Origin: Muricea muricata
Taxonomy: Eukaryota > Cnidaria > Anthozoa > Malacalcyonacea > Plexauridae
Assembly (NCBI GenBank): GCA_963855995.1
Contig: OY979722.1
Span: 6,418,001-6,482,000, forward strand
Length of the DNA stretch: 64,000 nucleotides
Reading direction: 5' to 3'
Shown: piece by piece, positions 11,621 through 24,176 of the stretch
Numbering within the stretch: position 1 is the first letter of the stretch
Layout: the number at the start of each line of letters is the position of its first letter
The notes under the pieces: model-generated
Database searches by the model: none
Seen by the model: the letters and a program-made list of their open reading frames with translations, nothing else
Told to the model about the DNA's origin: nothing
Program-made: the position numbers and the translations under genes

Positions 11621-12849
11621 TGATGAATAGATTAATTTCATTTATATCATAGCTTAAAGAATTCTCTGGAATTTGTTTGTAGGTCAACAAAATGCCCCAA
11701 CTCTCAGCTTTGACAGATTATAAAAGTTAAGATATTATTTTTCTTCTTTCAATCTAGATGGATAATTTATCTCTAAACATGGTTTAAGAAACATCATAAA
11801 CATTCAATTTTTTTATATTTTTATAGATAATTGTTGGAAGTTTTAAGAATGCTTCATTTGAATTCCCACCTGACATCCTCGTGATCACCGAAAAATAACC
11901 ATTGTCTGGAATGGAAAGTATAAAGAAAGGTTTCAAACTTCTTATATGCTCAAATTGACTTTAAATATTTGTTTAAAAGTTTGAAACATTCATTTAAAAA
12001 TCGCAAAGATGGTTATATACAAGCTCCAGTGCTTTCTAAAATTAATTTCTTATCAGAAGAAATTTGAATCATCATCAAATTATGCACTGCTTTAAACTTG
12101 GCCATTGCTTAACCTGTATAATAAAATAATCCTCCTTCCTTGTTTTGGCAAGCCTAACACCATGATTGCCCTTACTCGTGAATGGCAGAATGTGTTAGTG
12201 GATCCAATTCCTTGAGAACCCAAAGTTCACGAATTCTAGTCTTAGTCTAGCAAATGCATTTGCCACAAAAAAACAAATTGACTACGGCTTCTTGTTAATG
12301 ATTTTTTGCAAATGATACACCTTGTAAACACAAACTAAGAGGTTACATATAGCAGCTTTAAACAATGGACCGTTCCCCTTTTAGACAAACGTTTATATTC
12401 ATTTGCACAGCTGGAAAGAGCATTCTAAATTTTAGTAAAATGGTGATGTTTTGTTGCAAAAAATTGTACAATGTAGAAAGTATAGCCCAGTGAAGTTTGC
12501 AAATTTTATATAGTAACTACTGTATTGAGTGGAAAAGTGTAATCACATTTCGAGTTCTGAGTACACTTTTCTGTGCATAATACAAGAGTACGGTGTATAC
12601 ATTTTACAATATTTTGCAACCAAACTTCACAATTGTACTAAATTTAGGATGCTCTTTGCAGCTGTGCTAATAAATATTCCTAATTCAAATGTTTGTCCAC
12701 AAGGGGAATTGTCCACTGTGCCACAGAAAGTGAAAATTCAACTGTTTTTATGCATTTTAATCTTTAATTTTTTGGTCTTTGTGATATTCAATAGTAATGT
12801 ATTCAACTTTAGAACAAACAATTATGGTCAAATAATCAGAGCAGCATAA
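11621..12849. other. Unassigned AT-rich sequence
   Basis: No gene recognised. A 106-codon frame at 12529-12849 has no ATG start and no domain. Some short stretches resemble the 19.4-19.8 kb part of the palindrome arm, so this may be an old remnant of the same unit. Confidence 0.4.
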
Positions 12850-13075
12850 TGCATAAACTAAGCATTGCTGTATTGCAAAGTGGAACTGGTTTGAATGCAA
12901 ATGAACTGAAGCAATTTTTATTAAAATATAATATAAGTAGAACCCCAACCATAACAGATAACAAGATTATTCTTAATGAAACCCTCGGTAGCCCAAAACC
13001 GGTGCTTTGTATAAGTTCAAACATCCATTCAGTTTCGAATATTGCGGTCTGTGGCGTAGCGGTGGTAGCGTAATT
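12850..13075. repeat. Diverged repeat shared with 19.7 kb and 49.8 kb
   Basis: The part containing TTGCAAAGTGGAACT matches sequence at about 19728. The part containing GTCTGTGGCGTAGCGGTGGTA matches, reverse-complemented, about 49815-49905. The latter places this segment opposite 49.8 kb in the outer, degraded continuation of the palindrome. Confidence 0.6.
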
Positions 13076-13359
13076 GTATATAACTATTATTAGTAGAATC
13101 ATACTAGTATACTATTGCAAATGCTGTAATTTGATTGGTTACTCAAGGAATAGATAGCGAGTAGCGAAACAATCATCTTCCTATAGGGATTTCTTTTAAA
13201 AAAATTGCTTGAAAATCAAATTTTTTGTTGAATGTTCCATGTTTGATCTCTGATTCTACTAAAACAATTAGATTACTCGCTCTCGAATTCTATGCGGTTA
13301 TAGTTGATTCGGGCTTCGCCCTCATCAACTATCACCGCGGTACGCTCATTGAACTCAAC

Positions 13360-13748
13360 AGGGACCTTACGATTTATAGGACGGCAACGCGACGGCAACG
13401 GCGAGAAAACACTTTATGATGTAGCTTAGTAAAGCATAGAAGTTGTTTATCATCAATCGCATAAGTTGAGTTAACACATGTTAACAACACTTTGGTTGAA
13501 GACATGAGCTATATGTTTGAGAAGAGTTCTTAACTAGATCGAATTTAAAACTCCACCGGCTAAATTCAATACGCCTGCGTTAATACAATACGTGAAAATA
13601 TTTGATTTGCCGTCGTCAGCAATACGAGAGCCGCTTTTCAAATATTCAAATGCATTGTTCACAACTATAATTATTCACTTCTTTTCAATTGACTGTTTGT
13701 CTTAAAACGTTGCCGTCACGTTGTCGTTCTGTAAATCGTAAGGTCCCT
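13360..13748. mobile_element. MITE with about 40-bp TIRs
   Basis: Starts AGGGACCTTACGATTTATAG and includes CGGCAACG. Ends with the complement CGTTGCCG..CTGTAAATCGTAAGGTCCCT. 389 bp, noncoding. Confidence 0.8.
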
Positions 13749-13750
13749 AA

Positions 13751-14184
13751 TATAACTGGAAGGCTACCTTTGGCGGGAAATTTGAAGCCACTCGTACCCA
13801 GCCTTTTCACGCACGACCAAACAAAAACAGGTAATTTGCGTGAAAATCCGATGTCAACATGCCTGTCATTGAAATATTTTGGCATAACCACTTGTTTTTG
13901 AACCAAGACATTCTATTTTTGATTGAAAGTAAAAATGTACACATAACCCAGAAAATCAACAGTTTACCTCACTAATCCTTTCTTGCGTCTTGCCTTCTTT
14001 CGTTCTTTCAAAAGTCAATTTGTCGCCCCCTGCAGTATAACGCGTGACTCTCAAGGAAAACGCGTGCAATTCGCGCGACAGCACGCTAAAGTGCGGGACT
14101 TTACCTCCAGACACGCGTGTCTGGAGGTAAAATTTGGCTTCAGGCAAGTTTAGGTGTTTCATAGGAGGTAGCCTTCCAGTTATA
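13751..14184. mobile_element. MITE with TATAACTGGAAGGCTACC ends
   Basis: An 18-bp perfect inverted pair at 13751-13768 and 14167-14184. The interior includes a 32-bp perfect palindrome at 14100-14131. No coding content. Confidence 0.65.
14100..14131. repeat. Perfect 32-bp palindrome
   Basis: TTTACCTCCAGACACG is followed directly by its reverse complement, with no loop; the centre is an ACGCGT site. It would extrude as a short cruciform. Confidence 0.9.
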
Positions 14185-14289
14185 TTGAGTTCAATGGGTA
14201 CGCTACCGCTCGCTACTGATCTCTATATGAAACTACACACTGAATTGGGCCGCCTATGATCTAATTGTTAAATAAGGTTGGCAACTAAG

Positions 14290-15871
14290 AGGTCGGGAAT
14301 TTTCGAGTTAAGCCCTTCGAGTTAAGCCCCTCGAGTTAAGCCCTTTTCGAGTTAAGCCCCGACCACGCCCTTTTATCTCCCGACCACGCCCTTTTCCAAA
14401 AAGGGCTTAACTCGAACAACGAAACATGATTTGGGTCATTCGAGTTAAGCCCCGGGGCGTAAAAAATTCCTCTTGCTCGAGTTAAGCCCCGACTTGTGAA
14501 GTATGCCAAAGAGTGAAACATTAAATTGTCAGATTTTTAATGCAAATAAGCCAAAACAGAAATTTCACCCGAAAAGAACTAATAAATCGCTAATGGAACA
14601 TGATTATTAACTATTATATCGTTAGCACTATTATTTTAGATTTTTCATACATTTAATCACACTTCCGATATTGGGCGTAAGCATCGAATAGTTGCTTCGC
14701 ACATCTCCCAATAGAAAACTAACGAAGAGTTTAAAAACTCCAATCCAAAACGATCCATTATACTAAAAAACCGACTTGAGCTATTAAAAGCTAAATAGAT
14801 TCACAAGAGATTATTTGATAAAAAGCATACAACTTGACTCAGTTGAACGTACGTATTAACGCATGCAGCGAAATATCACGGGGAAAAATTTTACATTTGG
14901 GTATTTTACTTAAACTCGATCGAGTCTGTCGGAATCTTTGAAGTTTGTGCCATGCAGGCGGACTGCATTCGATTTCAAGCTGGCGGAATAAATCATATTT
15001 TCCGATACAAGTATTCGCTTAAATGAACAGCAAAGCATAGGAAAAACTTCAGCTATACTAAGCAAAAGGAATCTTTTAACAAACTAGCACTATTCAAACT
15101 AGCACTAGTTTCATTGCAAGCATGGTATATTCAAATTTCAAAAACAATTGTGATAACACTCAATAAACTGACAAAGATTTAGCTAATAAAATTAGCTGTA
15201 CATGTAAATTTACGCTGCGTATGAAGGCGCGAGTCTCAAAGACAGATATTCTATACCAAAATTCCTCCCTTTTCCTTTAGCTATTACGTGCATGCTGTTA
15301 TTTTCGATTATTTCTTGAATAGGTTAGTTTTGTTCAAGGTGACGGGAAAGGGTTCCACCTTTTCTTTCACACTAACATGACGGTAAGATGAACATTGTAA
15401 CGCGCGCGCGCGCAAACAGGGTGTACAAACGTCAGGTTCTATGTACTTTATAGTTAAAATATTGTTTTGTTGTTTTGTTATGTGGATAAACGAACCATTA
15501 AATGTATGAAAAACCTAAAATAATAGTGTTAACGATATAATAGTTAATTGATAATCATGTTCATAAGCGATTTATTAGTTTTCTTGGGGTAAAATTGCTG
15601 TGTTTCGGCTTAATATTTGCATTAAAAATTTGACAATTTAATGTTTCACTCTTTGGCATACTTCACAAGTCGGTGCTTAACTCAAGCAAGAAGATTTTTT
15701 CAAACGTCGAGTTAAGCCCCGGGGCTTAACTCGAATGACCCAAATCGTGTTTCGTTGTTCGAGTTAAGCCCTTTTTTGAAAAGGGCGTAATCGGGAGATA
15801 AAAGGGCGTGGTCGGGGCTTAACTCGAAAAGGGCTTAACTCGAAGGGCTTAACTCGAAGATTCCCGACCTC
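14290..15871. mobile_element. CGAGTTAAGCCC-repeat foldback transposon, copy 1
   Basis: A 1.58-kb non-autonomous element. Ends begin AGGTCGGGAA; the terminal inverted repeats run about 370 bp (14290-14655 and 15500-15871). The outer 200 bp of each holds several copies of CGAGTTAAGCCC in both orientations, with interposed CCCGACCACGCCCTTTT blocks. The roughly 850-bp interior is AT-rich with a short (GC)n run near 15402 and no gene. From 14707 inward it also belongs to the left arm of the giant palindrome. Confidence 0.85.
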
Positions 15872-16137
15872 CAAGCGTTTATCTGCCTAGCGTTTTTAAC
15901 AAATTCTTGGTTTTCACGTGACGTCATAAATTTCACTGGGGGTCAACTCGAAGTCGATACACAGTCATTGGAGGGATATAATTTTTCACTCTATGTGTTG
16001 ACCTTTTGTCTGGCAGCAAATATGTGCAATTTCGTGAGATTTGTTCACTCCAGTACACTATAATCATCAATAATTACATTTTGGGTTGACCCCCACTCAG
16101 ATTTACTGCAAAATGCCCTAGTGAAACCCAAGAATAT

Positions 16138-16620
16138 TTAAGCAATACAATACAATAAGATTTATTAGGTTCCCCGTAACGATCTTCATACCTAATTTAT
16201 ATGATAAGATATATAAAAAGAGATACAAATATACTGTTATTTACATGAATGTTTTGTATGGTTAATTTAGCCTACTGCTGAGCAGATAGCTTCTCAAGCT
16301 ATGTTTGAAAGTGTTTAGGTTGACAAATCACGGATCTCAGGAGACAGTGAGTTCCATAATGCTGCACCTTTATAGTAAAAGAATTTTTAGCCAGTGCTGA
16401 AGGCACTTAGCAAGATTAAGGTTATTAATGTTCCTGGTGTTATTATAGTCATGAATCTGAGATCTTTTCTGAAACATGTTCTTCAGGTAAGTAGGTGCTT
16501 GATTGCTCATACATTTAGACATCTGAACAGCATCTCTGAATCTGGAAGCATCAGTTTTACCGCAGTTCATAGTAACGAGTATGTGTTGGGCTCTGCAACA
16601 ATGAATGTTTGTATATAAAA
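16138..16620 (-). pseudogene. LINE 3' fragment (left arm copy)
   Basis: On the minus strand this encodes a C-terminal piece of a non-LTR reverse transcriptase polyprotein (APTYLKNMFQKRSQIHDY, then NINNLNLAK), with a frameshift after about LAKC. It continues into a 3' UTR ending in a TTGTA-type microsatellite near 16140. This matches the usual end of CR1/L2-like LINEs. The 5' part of the element is missing. The mirror copy is at 44619-45101. Confidence 0.65.
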
Positions 16621-18157
16621 GTACATATAGTTGTACAAATAAAAACACGTGGTGTATAAAAGCAGTTTTGTGATAAAGAAATAATGGCAGAAAAGGTGAT
16701 TGGTTGATCAATCACGGTAGCATTTCGAGGCATGTGTTTGTTTCATTACACTCGTCTTGAAATCGATGGTTATCGTCGATACCCATTGAGGCAGGAAATA
16801 TTTTTAAGCATTACCTTTGAGGGAACTACTTTGAAATTAAAAATAACAGCCTCGTAAACCAATTGTCCTTGTAGTTCATTGGCAATACAATTTAAGCAAT
16901 TTTTACCATAATACGGATTACCTGAGAGGTTAGCCTTTACGAGCAATTTTTGACCAAAAATCCCAAGCGGTTGATTGGCCTTATTAGCTCAGTACTTCAC
17001 TTTTTTGTTGAAAAAGTAAATTAAGGCTAAGTAAACACATTGGACAATTCATAGTTTCAGTGAAAGAAAATCAAGATACTGCCCTGGATGAGACCCAATT
17101 AGGGACCATTTACCATTCGTTTCACCACCAGGCACTTACCCCTCCCCCCTCCCGTCGCCCTTGGGCTTTTTTCTCATTAGTTGCTCGGGCTTCGCCGACT
17201 TGCTGGCGTGCTTGCTCGTCGTATTTGCTCGTCGGCAGTTCGGACAGCGCCAATTACAAATTCAACAATTTTGTCTAGAATGGCGTACAGAAAGTTTTCA
17301 AGATATTCGAAGCAATCCAACCAATCCTGCCTTTATTTCAAGGTAATATGCTTTCCTTTCTATCAGAAGTTGTAGACGAGTATCTAGACCTATGATATAG
17401 ATTAATTGTTAGGACAATCAGGGTGGATTTAGTGAAATATTTGAGCATAAAAAGTTTGTATTTTGCATGTGTGAAAATCATATTTGGTGTTCCTATGGTC
17501 AAATATGGTTTCCTATCATTCCGAAATATAACCCCTAGTTTAAATGAAATCTACTGTTAGTTTTTGTTTGTTAGTACTAGTAAGACAACTAATTAGGACT
17601 GCATAACAATCCCAATGAAAATTGTGGTTTTTCAGCTGTAATGTTGCAAATTAAACATAATTATTTCGATTCCCTTTTTCCATTGATCTGAAAGAACCAA
17701 GTAACTTAAATTTAATAGTGGATTCTGATAATAAGAAGTAGATCCATACTTTTCTCCTTCTGAGAATTCTAAGTCAACTAAAGGTATCCTGTTAAATATT
17801 TTCTTTCTGCCAATCTCCATCCCTATTACTTATTTCTCAATCAAGTTAATAGCTAAATTGCTTTTCATCACAATGTGTACATACCGTAGTAAAGTACTTC
17901 ATTTCCTTTTTGCCTGTAAATATTTGAATATGATAAATAAATTCAGCCCTCTAAAATGAGGTTGGCATTCAACAATGCTGACCTAAATGCCGACCTATTG
18001 ACCTAGGATTAACCAACCTAGGTTGGATTTAGGTATGAATTTTTTGCTAACCTGAATTTTGATGGTTTTTGAGTGCTTGTAAACTTGATTTTTCATTACT
18101 TACCCCACCCCTCCTTGTTGGTTTAATTCTCGGTAGGGTCTCAATGTGATTCAAATA
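16621..18157. other. Arm sequence without an assigned gene
   Basis: At 17281 an ATG opens a basic 21-codon segment (MAYRKFSRYSKQ...) that ends in a possible donor CAAG|GTAATA at about 17341. It could be a first exon of a lost gene, but no second exon is found. The rest is AT-rich; around 17990-18030 is a short CCTAGG-centred inverted repeat. Confidence 0.35.
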
Positions 18158-18428
18158 CTGAATCTAATACTGAACAGGTCTGCCCCTGAAGCTTGTCCTC
18201 ATGAAAAGAGTACAAGTTGTTGCTCTGCCCAATATTGTCGGCTTTCTCCAGGTACTCTGGTTCCTCCCACAGGAAAACTTGACTGTTTTAGCTTAGGTAA
18301 TATGGCAAGACAGCCATTGGTATGCATTGTTGAGGTGAGCCTGCCCATGAGCAGTGGCATAGCCAGGATCTCCTCTCAAGGGAGGCCCAAAAACCCAGGG
18401 GCAGACCTGTTTTAGTATTAGATTCAGT
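18158..18428. mobile_element. Foldback MITE with SINE-like core
   Basis: Ends GAATCTAATACTGAACAGGT and CAGGGGCAGACCTG..ATTAGATTC form about 28-bp inverted repeats. The interior contains a CTCCAGGTACTCTGGTTCCT block, related to the TACTCCGGTTT segment common in animal tRNA-derived SINE tails. The mirror copy is at 42808-43078. Confidence 0.6.
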
Positions 18429-18429
18429 A

Positions 18430-21400
18430 ATAGATTGGCAGTTTTCTCAGCAGCAATCCTGCCACGGGGAGACAGGCCCCTGGGCCTCTCTCTGGCTAGG
18501 CCAAGCTTAGTAATATATGCTGTAATTCAATCGTGTCTGGTCAAGTGTTAATTAACTTATCATATATTTTGACATTTTTTAGATCTACAGCGCTTTGAAA
18601 GTTTGATGAATGCTTATCCAGCAGGTCCTCAAGTGAACACTGTTGATGAAAAGTGCATAGAAGGTCTTGATATTTTTATGTTTTATTTCACATTGAAATG
18701 CTTTGAGTAGCATACATGATTTTCCAGAATTACTGGCTGTGTTTATGTTTTGAAAAAAAATATTTTTATCTATCACCAAAAATATGGCAAGAAAGACAGT
18801 TTTGAACGTCAAAATTATTTCATCATTCAACAGCAAGTGGGACAGTATAACTTAGAAATACCAGTTTTATTCTCACCTTATTTGATTATCATTTTAAGCA
18901 ACTTCTGATCATAAAAGTTGTATGTGCTCAAAGCATTTTAATCTCAGAAAAAGTCAAATAATGTTGAACTGTGTTTTGTGATTTGAATTTGTCTACAGAA
19001 TCATGTTTCTGTTTGGTCTAGTACTTGATATGAAAGACACATGCAAAAGGCTTTAAAATGTTTAAGTCATCAAATCCTAGGACTGGATGTCTCATTTAAA
19101 TATCTCATTTGACTCTTGTCTTTGCTGGTTTGCTAATATCAGTAAAGGTGCTAGTATCAGTAAATTGTGGGGTTTTTTGAAAAAGGTTATGCCCTTTTGA
19201 GTTTGGCATTATTTGACTTTGTAATGTACTACTGTACTTTGTTATGTTTACAAAAGAATTGAGGTGGTTTTATCAGAAACAAAATATTTATTATCATTTT
19301 ATTATTTTTGTATCTCAGTTTATCGACAAACTCAGTCTATTCACAGAAAATTTGTTTCTGCAAGAACATAAAAAAACGGTCATAATTTTTCATTAATTCA
19401 ATGAAAAAGCATTTAAAAAATATTTTGTTTCCAGGCTTGCCATCTCAATCTTCTTTTGTTCAAGTCGACTTCGAGCATTCATTTGAAAATCTGAAAAGTT
19501 CATTTAAAAATCACAACAGTTCTAGATGTTATCGGAGCATAATTTGAATATTTTTTGATGTAATTTGAAAATCCTTTGCAGTACAAAACCCCTAAAAGTT
19601 AAAAAATACTTGGTATTGTTTCATTGTACTGTACTTCACCTTCAAAACAGAATTTGTGATTTTGTAAACAGAACTTTCCTCCTTTAAGATGAACTGCTTA
19701 AGGTCAAAAGCTTGTTGCTTTATTGCAAAGTGGAACTTGTTTGGAATTGAATTGAACTGAAGCAGTTAAACATACTTTATTTTGAGGTCAATGCTGATTG
19801 GTAAGAGTTAAAAAAAAGGAAAAATGGGCAACCAGATTTTTTAGGCTCTGTTTTGCACTATTCCAAATGAAGGATGTGAAAAGTATATAAGAATTTTAGT
19901 AGAAATTTGGTAAAATTAAATGCAAGTTTTTTGTTACTATTTCATCAGAGCAACAGTATTTTATGAAATCAACAGGTAGCTGTGATCCCAGATTTGCACA
20001 GATAAACAAGAAGCATGGAAGTCTAAGATTTTATTGCAAATGTTTGGCATTGATACCGAACTGATACAAAGAGATCTGTATCAGACAGAAATCTGCATAC
20101 GATACAGACTTAAAACAATTACAAATCAAGTTAAGTATTTTGATGGTATTAGGCAATTTCAGGTCTTGCTTATTTCTTAACATAAGAAATTTATTTTGCT
20201 GAACATCAAGTCTTCAAGTAAAATGGTCTTGCATTAGGTGGAGAAAAATAATATAAATTAGTTCCGATTTGATAACAGTTTGGTTTTTATGATTATAAGA
20301 TATTTTCTTTAACTTTCAAAACATTTTTCTGTGAACTTTTCATATTGTGTGGTTGTGGTGAATTTGTGTTTTTATGTATACATTCCATTTGCTCCAGTTC
20401 AAGCTTGCTTTTCAAATAGTTCCACTTTGTAAATGTAGTTAAGTAATAATAATATAAGAAAACAGGTTTACATGGCATTTAAGCATGGTCTTTTCAACAA
20501 GTAAGTAAAGATAAATTTATACTTCAAAGAGATTTGTTTTTAACCTGACAGTGACACCTTCCAATCAATCATTAAAACATTTCTTTCAACTAGATTTTAT
20601 CTTTTCAATGTAAGATCAGTCTTGTATATTTCGACTTTTGGTTTGATTTTTATCACTAAAACTACCAAAGGAAGTGTTTTGTTCCATTGAAAGTTATTTT
20701 AATGATTTTGATTATTAAAAAGTTGTGATGAATGAAAAATGTCCACTGTTGAGCCACTCCAATAATAGCAAGGCAGCCAAAGCGTTGTTCTTCATCTTTT
20801 TTTAAATGCGGGAGCTTTTTCTCAAGAAAAAATAGTGTTCGGAGTAATATAAAGGCAAAGAAACAAAGTTAGCACTGTCTAATAAATTTGACACTCTCAG
20901 GTTAAAAACACAATCAGAAAAAATATATGGCTCTAAAAGTTCAAGTTGTCTCCCTTTCGAATTTGCTATTCCTTCATAAAAAAGGAATAATTTCTGCGTG
21001 CTTTTAGACATTTGGAAGAGTTTTTCCAGTTGCAATAAAATATTTTCACTATTTGCTTCCTTTACCTGCCAGAAAGACATCAAATTAGTCGGTAGTTTGT
21101 GCAATTTTTGTCTGAACGATATAAAAAAAAACCTCAATGAAATCCTATCTTTCTATTGGCAAAAGCGCTTTTTACCTCCTGAAAGTCGTAGGTTCCTCCG
21201 GGTACTCCGGTTTCTTCTCGCAAGGAATATTGACAGGGTTGTTTAGATCATAAAAACATGACTAACACTTGATAACCTTTCCAACTGTAACAGTAGGCTT
21301 TTCCTGTCCACCACAAATTTTTAAAAAAATGAAAAACTCTCATAAAAAACATCTCTTTGATGAACTAAATGCAACTATGAGCCATGTATTTTCTTTGTAA

Positions 21401-21790
21401 TTGTGAAACGGCGTGGTGTTTATATTAGATGATTTCTCTTTCAAATTGGGAAAATCACTTTAATCACTTCCAGTTGTTTCATAATTATTTATATCTTGAA
21501 GTATAAACGTTTATCTTGAAGAGACCAAGTTTTCTCAACATTGCGTTTTCACTTGTGTTTATTCGTTTGTGTTAAGTGCAATGTTGTCAGTTGTTCTCGT
21601 TCTGCCATGTTCTGTTTTCTTCTATTGTTCTTTGAAATAAGTACAATGTGTGATAGTTAATCTCTTTTTATTGTTATTCAAATTGTAACCTTTACAAATT
21701 CTTTTCAATAAATTGTTTACAAAATTTACATCTGACCCTTTTTAATTAAAAATTCAATTCCCATGGGAATTGAGAAATTGAATAAAAAAA
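18430..21790. other. AT-rich arm sequence, no clear gene
   Basis: No recognised family. The minus-strand frame 20802-21137 (111 codons) reads identically over its last 100 codons in the other arm (40124-40426), but it is not preserved in the older third copy, so I do not call it a gene. A SINE-tail-like CTCCGGGTACTCCGGTTTC block is at about 21195-21213. Confidence 0.4.
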
Positions 21791-21796
21791 TCCCCC

Positions 21797-21912
21797 TACC
21801 CCGGCCAGCTCCCCAAGTGCTACTTCCACCTAAGTAGAAGTACTTGTACATATATTCCAAGTACTTCTACTTAATTGCGGTGGAAGTAGCACTCGGAGAG
21901 CTGGCCGGGGTA
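21797..21912. repeat. 116-bp GC-rich hairpin (left arm)
   Basis: Arms begin TACCCCGGCCAGCTCCCCAA and end in the complement, about 50 bp each, with a short AT loop near 21850-21858. The same hairpin occurs at 39317-39432 and, with substitutions, at 51780-51895, always 116 bp long. A second hairpin follows directly at 21925-21963 (AAGATCAACCTTGC / GCAAAGTTGATCTT). Confidence 0.85.
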
Positions 21913-21924
21913 GCCGGCGAAGAG

Positions 21925-21963
21925 AAGATCAACCTTGCTAATGCAAATTGCAAAGTTGATCTT
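21925..21963. repeat. Second small hairpin next to the 116-bp hairpin
   Basis: 14-bp arms around an 11-bp loop. Retained in the other arm, and in the third copy with changes near 51911-51953. Confidence 0.6.
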
Positions 21964-21965
21964 CC

Positions 21966-22169
21966 CTAGAGAGCAGCCGCGCATACCTAGCAAATTAAAA
22001 CAACAAACGTTAGTGACTTAAGTACTTAGCATGCAAATTTGATTCCCAAAGCCAAAATGACAAGTTCCCCCCTCTGATCCTACCAACTGCCTACCTGCCT
22101 CAGCTCTAAGCTGTCTTCCTCGGTCCTAAACTCCTGCACTCCATTCGTTACCCTCACTTTCCTCACCAT
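21966..22169 (-). CDS. Possible two-exon microprotein (31 codons), left arm copy
   Basis: Minus strand: ATG at 22169 and 25 codons to CAG at 22095, with a donor GTAGGC. The acceptor TTTGCTAG ends at 21987, then exon 2 (21986-21966) reads six codons and TAG. The predicted peptide is charged, then hydrophobic (VCAAAL) at the end. It reads open in all three copies of the unit with the same splice sites. Between left arm and third copy, exon 1 has four changes in 75 nt (three conservative replacements, one silent) and exon 2 two, both silent. The neighbouring intron is also well conserved, so selection is not proven. No family recognised. Confidence 0.3.
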
Positions 22170-24170
22170 CGCACAGTCACTCTCAGCTGATAAACCGCAT
22201 GCACCGCCACCACCCCGACTGCCACCCAAATTCGAAAATTAAAAGAATTGAAATTTCGGTAAAGTATGCGTAGTGAATGTTTATTTTTTCGGATATTTTA
22301 GGTCAAACGTAAACAGAAAATGTCGAAGGTTCTATATACAAACAGGTGAGCGCCAGCTACTTGTCTTGATACACGAAACTAACAAATTCCAAAATATACA
22401 AAACTTAATGGCATGCACACTAATGAAAATTTTAGTTAAAATAATATATTAATGCTGATAATTTAGCTGTGATGACGGTAGATTTTAGTTGAAGCATACT
22501 TTCAAAAATTTTAATTCCTTTAATAAGCCTAACCCCATGCAACTTACACACGGCGCACACCCTCACAGTCCATACATTTAGCTAATAAATTGCGTTATAA
22601 ACAAAAAAAGCAAAATAAAAAGATAAATTACGTTATCTCTAGCTACTTAAACCCACTTAGACTGAGTATTTGATTGAGTTTCAAGACGTAAAACCTTAGC
22701 TGAAAGGGCATGGGCTTTTCGTTGTGTTTACTGATACGAAGTAAATATAAGCCTAATACTTACCAAAATCTAAGGCTGGGTCAAATAAGCATGAGAATGC
22801 AAAGAGTATAAATAATTTGAAAACGCGAAACGCAACTTGGGTTTTTTCATAGAAGGCCTTATCTATAGGAATATGTAAATTCTAAACTGTTTAGTACAGT
22901 TATTCTTACTAAATAGTTTAAAGGGTCAATATGTTTTAAAATTTGACCGCAATTCTCATACTTATTTAACCGAAACGCCTTCTCATTTGCATGGTACCTC
23001 GCAGCTGCTCTCAAACCACTTCCGTAATTATTGGTTTTAGTGCACACAAACAATGGTTTTATTGTTCCATTGTTCCTGCTTACCAAGCAAACCAAAAACC
23101 CGGAAGCACCAAGATACTTATCGTATTCATAATCAAAGAGGATTCTCACCATGAATTTAAGTATTACCGTGAAAACAAAGCAAGCAGTATTCCCATGGGA
23201 ATTCAAAATGCAAAAAACGCATTGATGATTCAAATTAACAGAGAAATATACAAATATTATATTCCCCTGGGAATTAGAATAAAAATATCTTGATTCCTCG
23301 TTATTTTAAACATATGATCTTAGAATAATTTAATTCAATCTCAATTTTTAAGTCAATTTTTTGCTTTTCTTTCACAACGCGAAACAATAATTTTGTTCAA
23401 CGAGAAACAATAGAATTTATTAAATCCTCTTTGATCTCTCAATAAGTATCTTGTTTTCTACTAACTTACATTTGTATAACTTCCAATACTTTCGTATTAG
23501 CAATGTCTAGCTTGCTTTCGCATTCTTGTGGGTTTTTATTCTTTTGTCGGTCTATATCTTTCAGCATCCTTCATTCTGGTCTTTTCTTCTTGAATTTCGT
23601 TACATCTTATCACCTAATAATATTGATTGTAGACAACGATTATAGAAATTCATTAGCTGTTGTATAAAGCTGTTCTAAAAAGGAGTAAACTAAAAAGGAA
23701 ACGGTTTGCTTTATTTAACGTAGTTGTGAATCATTTTCAACATCAAACAAAAAACTGTTTCTGTTAACATGCAAAATTTGACGGTAATTTTCGTCAAGTA
23801 TTCATGCCAACTATTTCATAAGATTGAATCGTTTTCATTTAAAGGTTCCAAGGTTAGGGGTATACCCGACAAAACAGCTTCGTGTTGACCCATTGAACCT
23901 GCAACGACAAATCCAGGTAAAAGCGTTTGGGTGAAGAATGAGGTTCATCAAACATTATTATTATTTATTGAAAATTTTTCAGGAGTTTTGATTGGTTAAG
24001 AGCTAAAGGTGAAATCGTCATATCCGCAAATTTGGGGTTGAAAATAAATATACGAGATTATAAGTCATTTCGTCGTATATTTAAAACAAATATACGACAT
24101 TATGACTCATTTCGTCGTATATTAACTGACCTTGTAATCTGACAATTGAAAACAACTGAAAAGTAATGAA
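22170..24170. other. Arm sequence without an assigned gene
   Basis: AT-rich. The 124-codon minus-strand frame 22859-23233 is altered by indels in both other copies and is not called. Short repeats of TACGAC/GTCGTATAT lie at 24045-24125 in both orientations. Confidence 0.4.
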
Positions 24171-24176
24171 ACAATT

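Larger units (their letters stand above)
13332..14212. repeat. Nested inverted repeats (outer shell)
   Basis: An outer arm with GGTACGCTCATTGAACTCAA (about 13338-13358) is matched by its complement with TTGAGTTCAATGGGTACGCT (about 14185-14205). Two independent palindromic elements sit inside, so the structure is onion-like. Nothing coding is recognised. Confidence 0.65.

Noticed and set aside
12529-12849. 106-codon frame as a gene
   Set aside because: Starts with GTG, low-complexity hydrophobic end, no domain.
20802-21137. 111-codon minus-strand frame as a conserved gene
   Set aside because: Identity between arms is no evidence of selection because all arm sequence is nearly identical, and the third copy does not keep the frame.
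22859-23233. 124-codon frame as a gene
   Set aside because: Indels in the right arm and third copy shift it.
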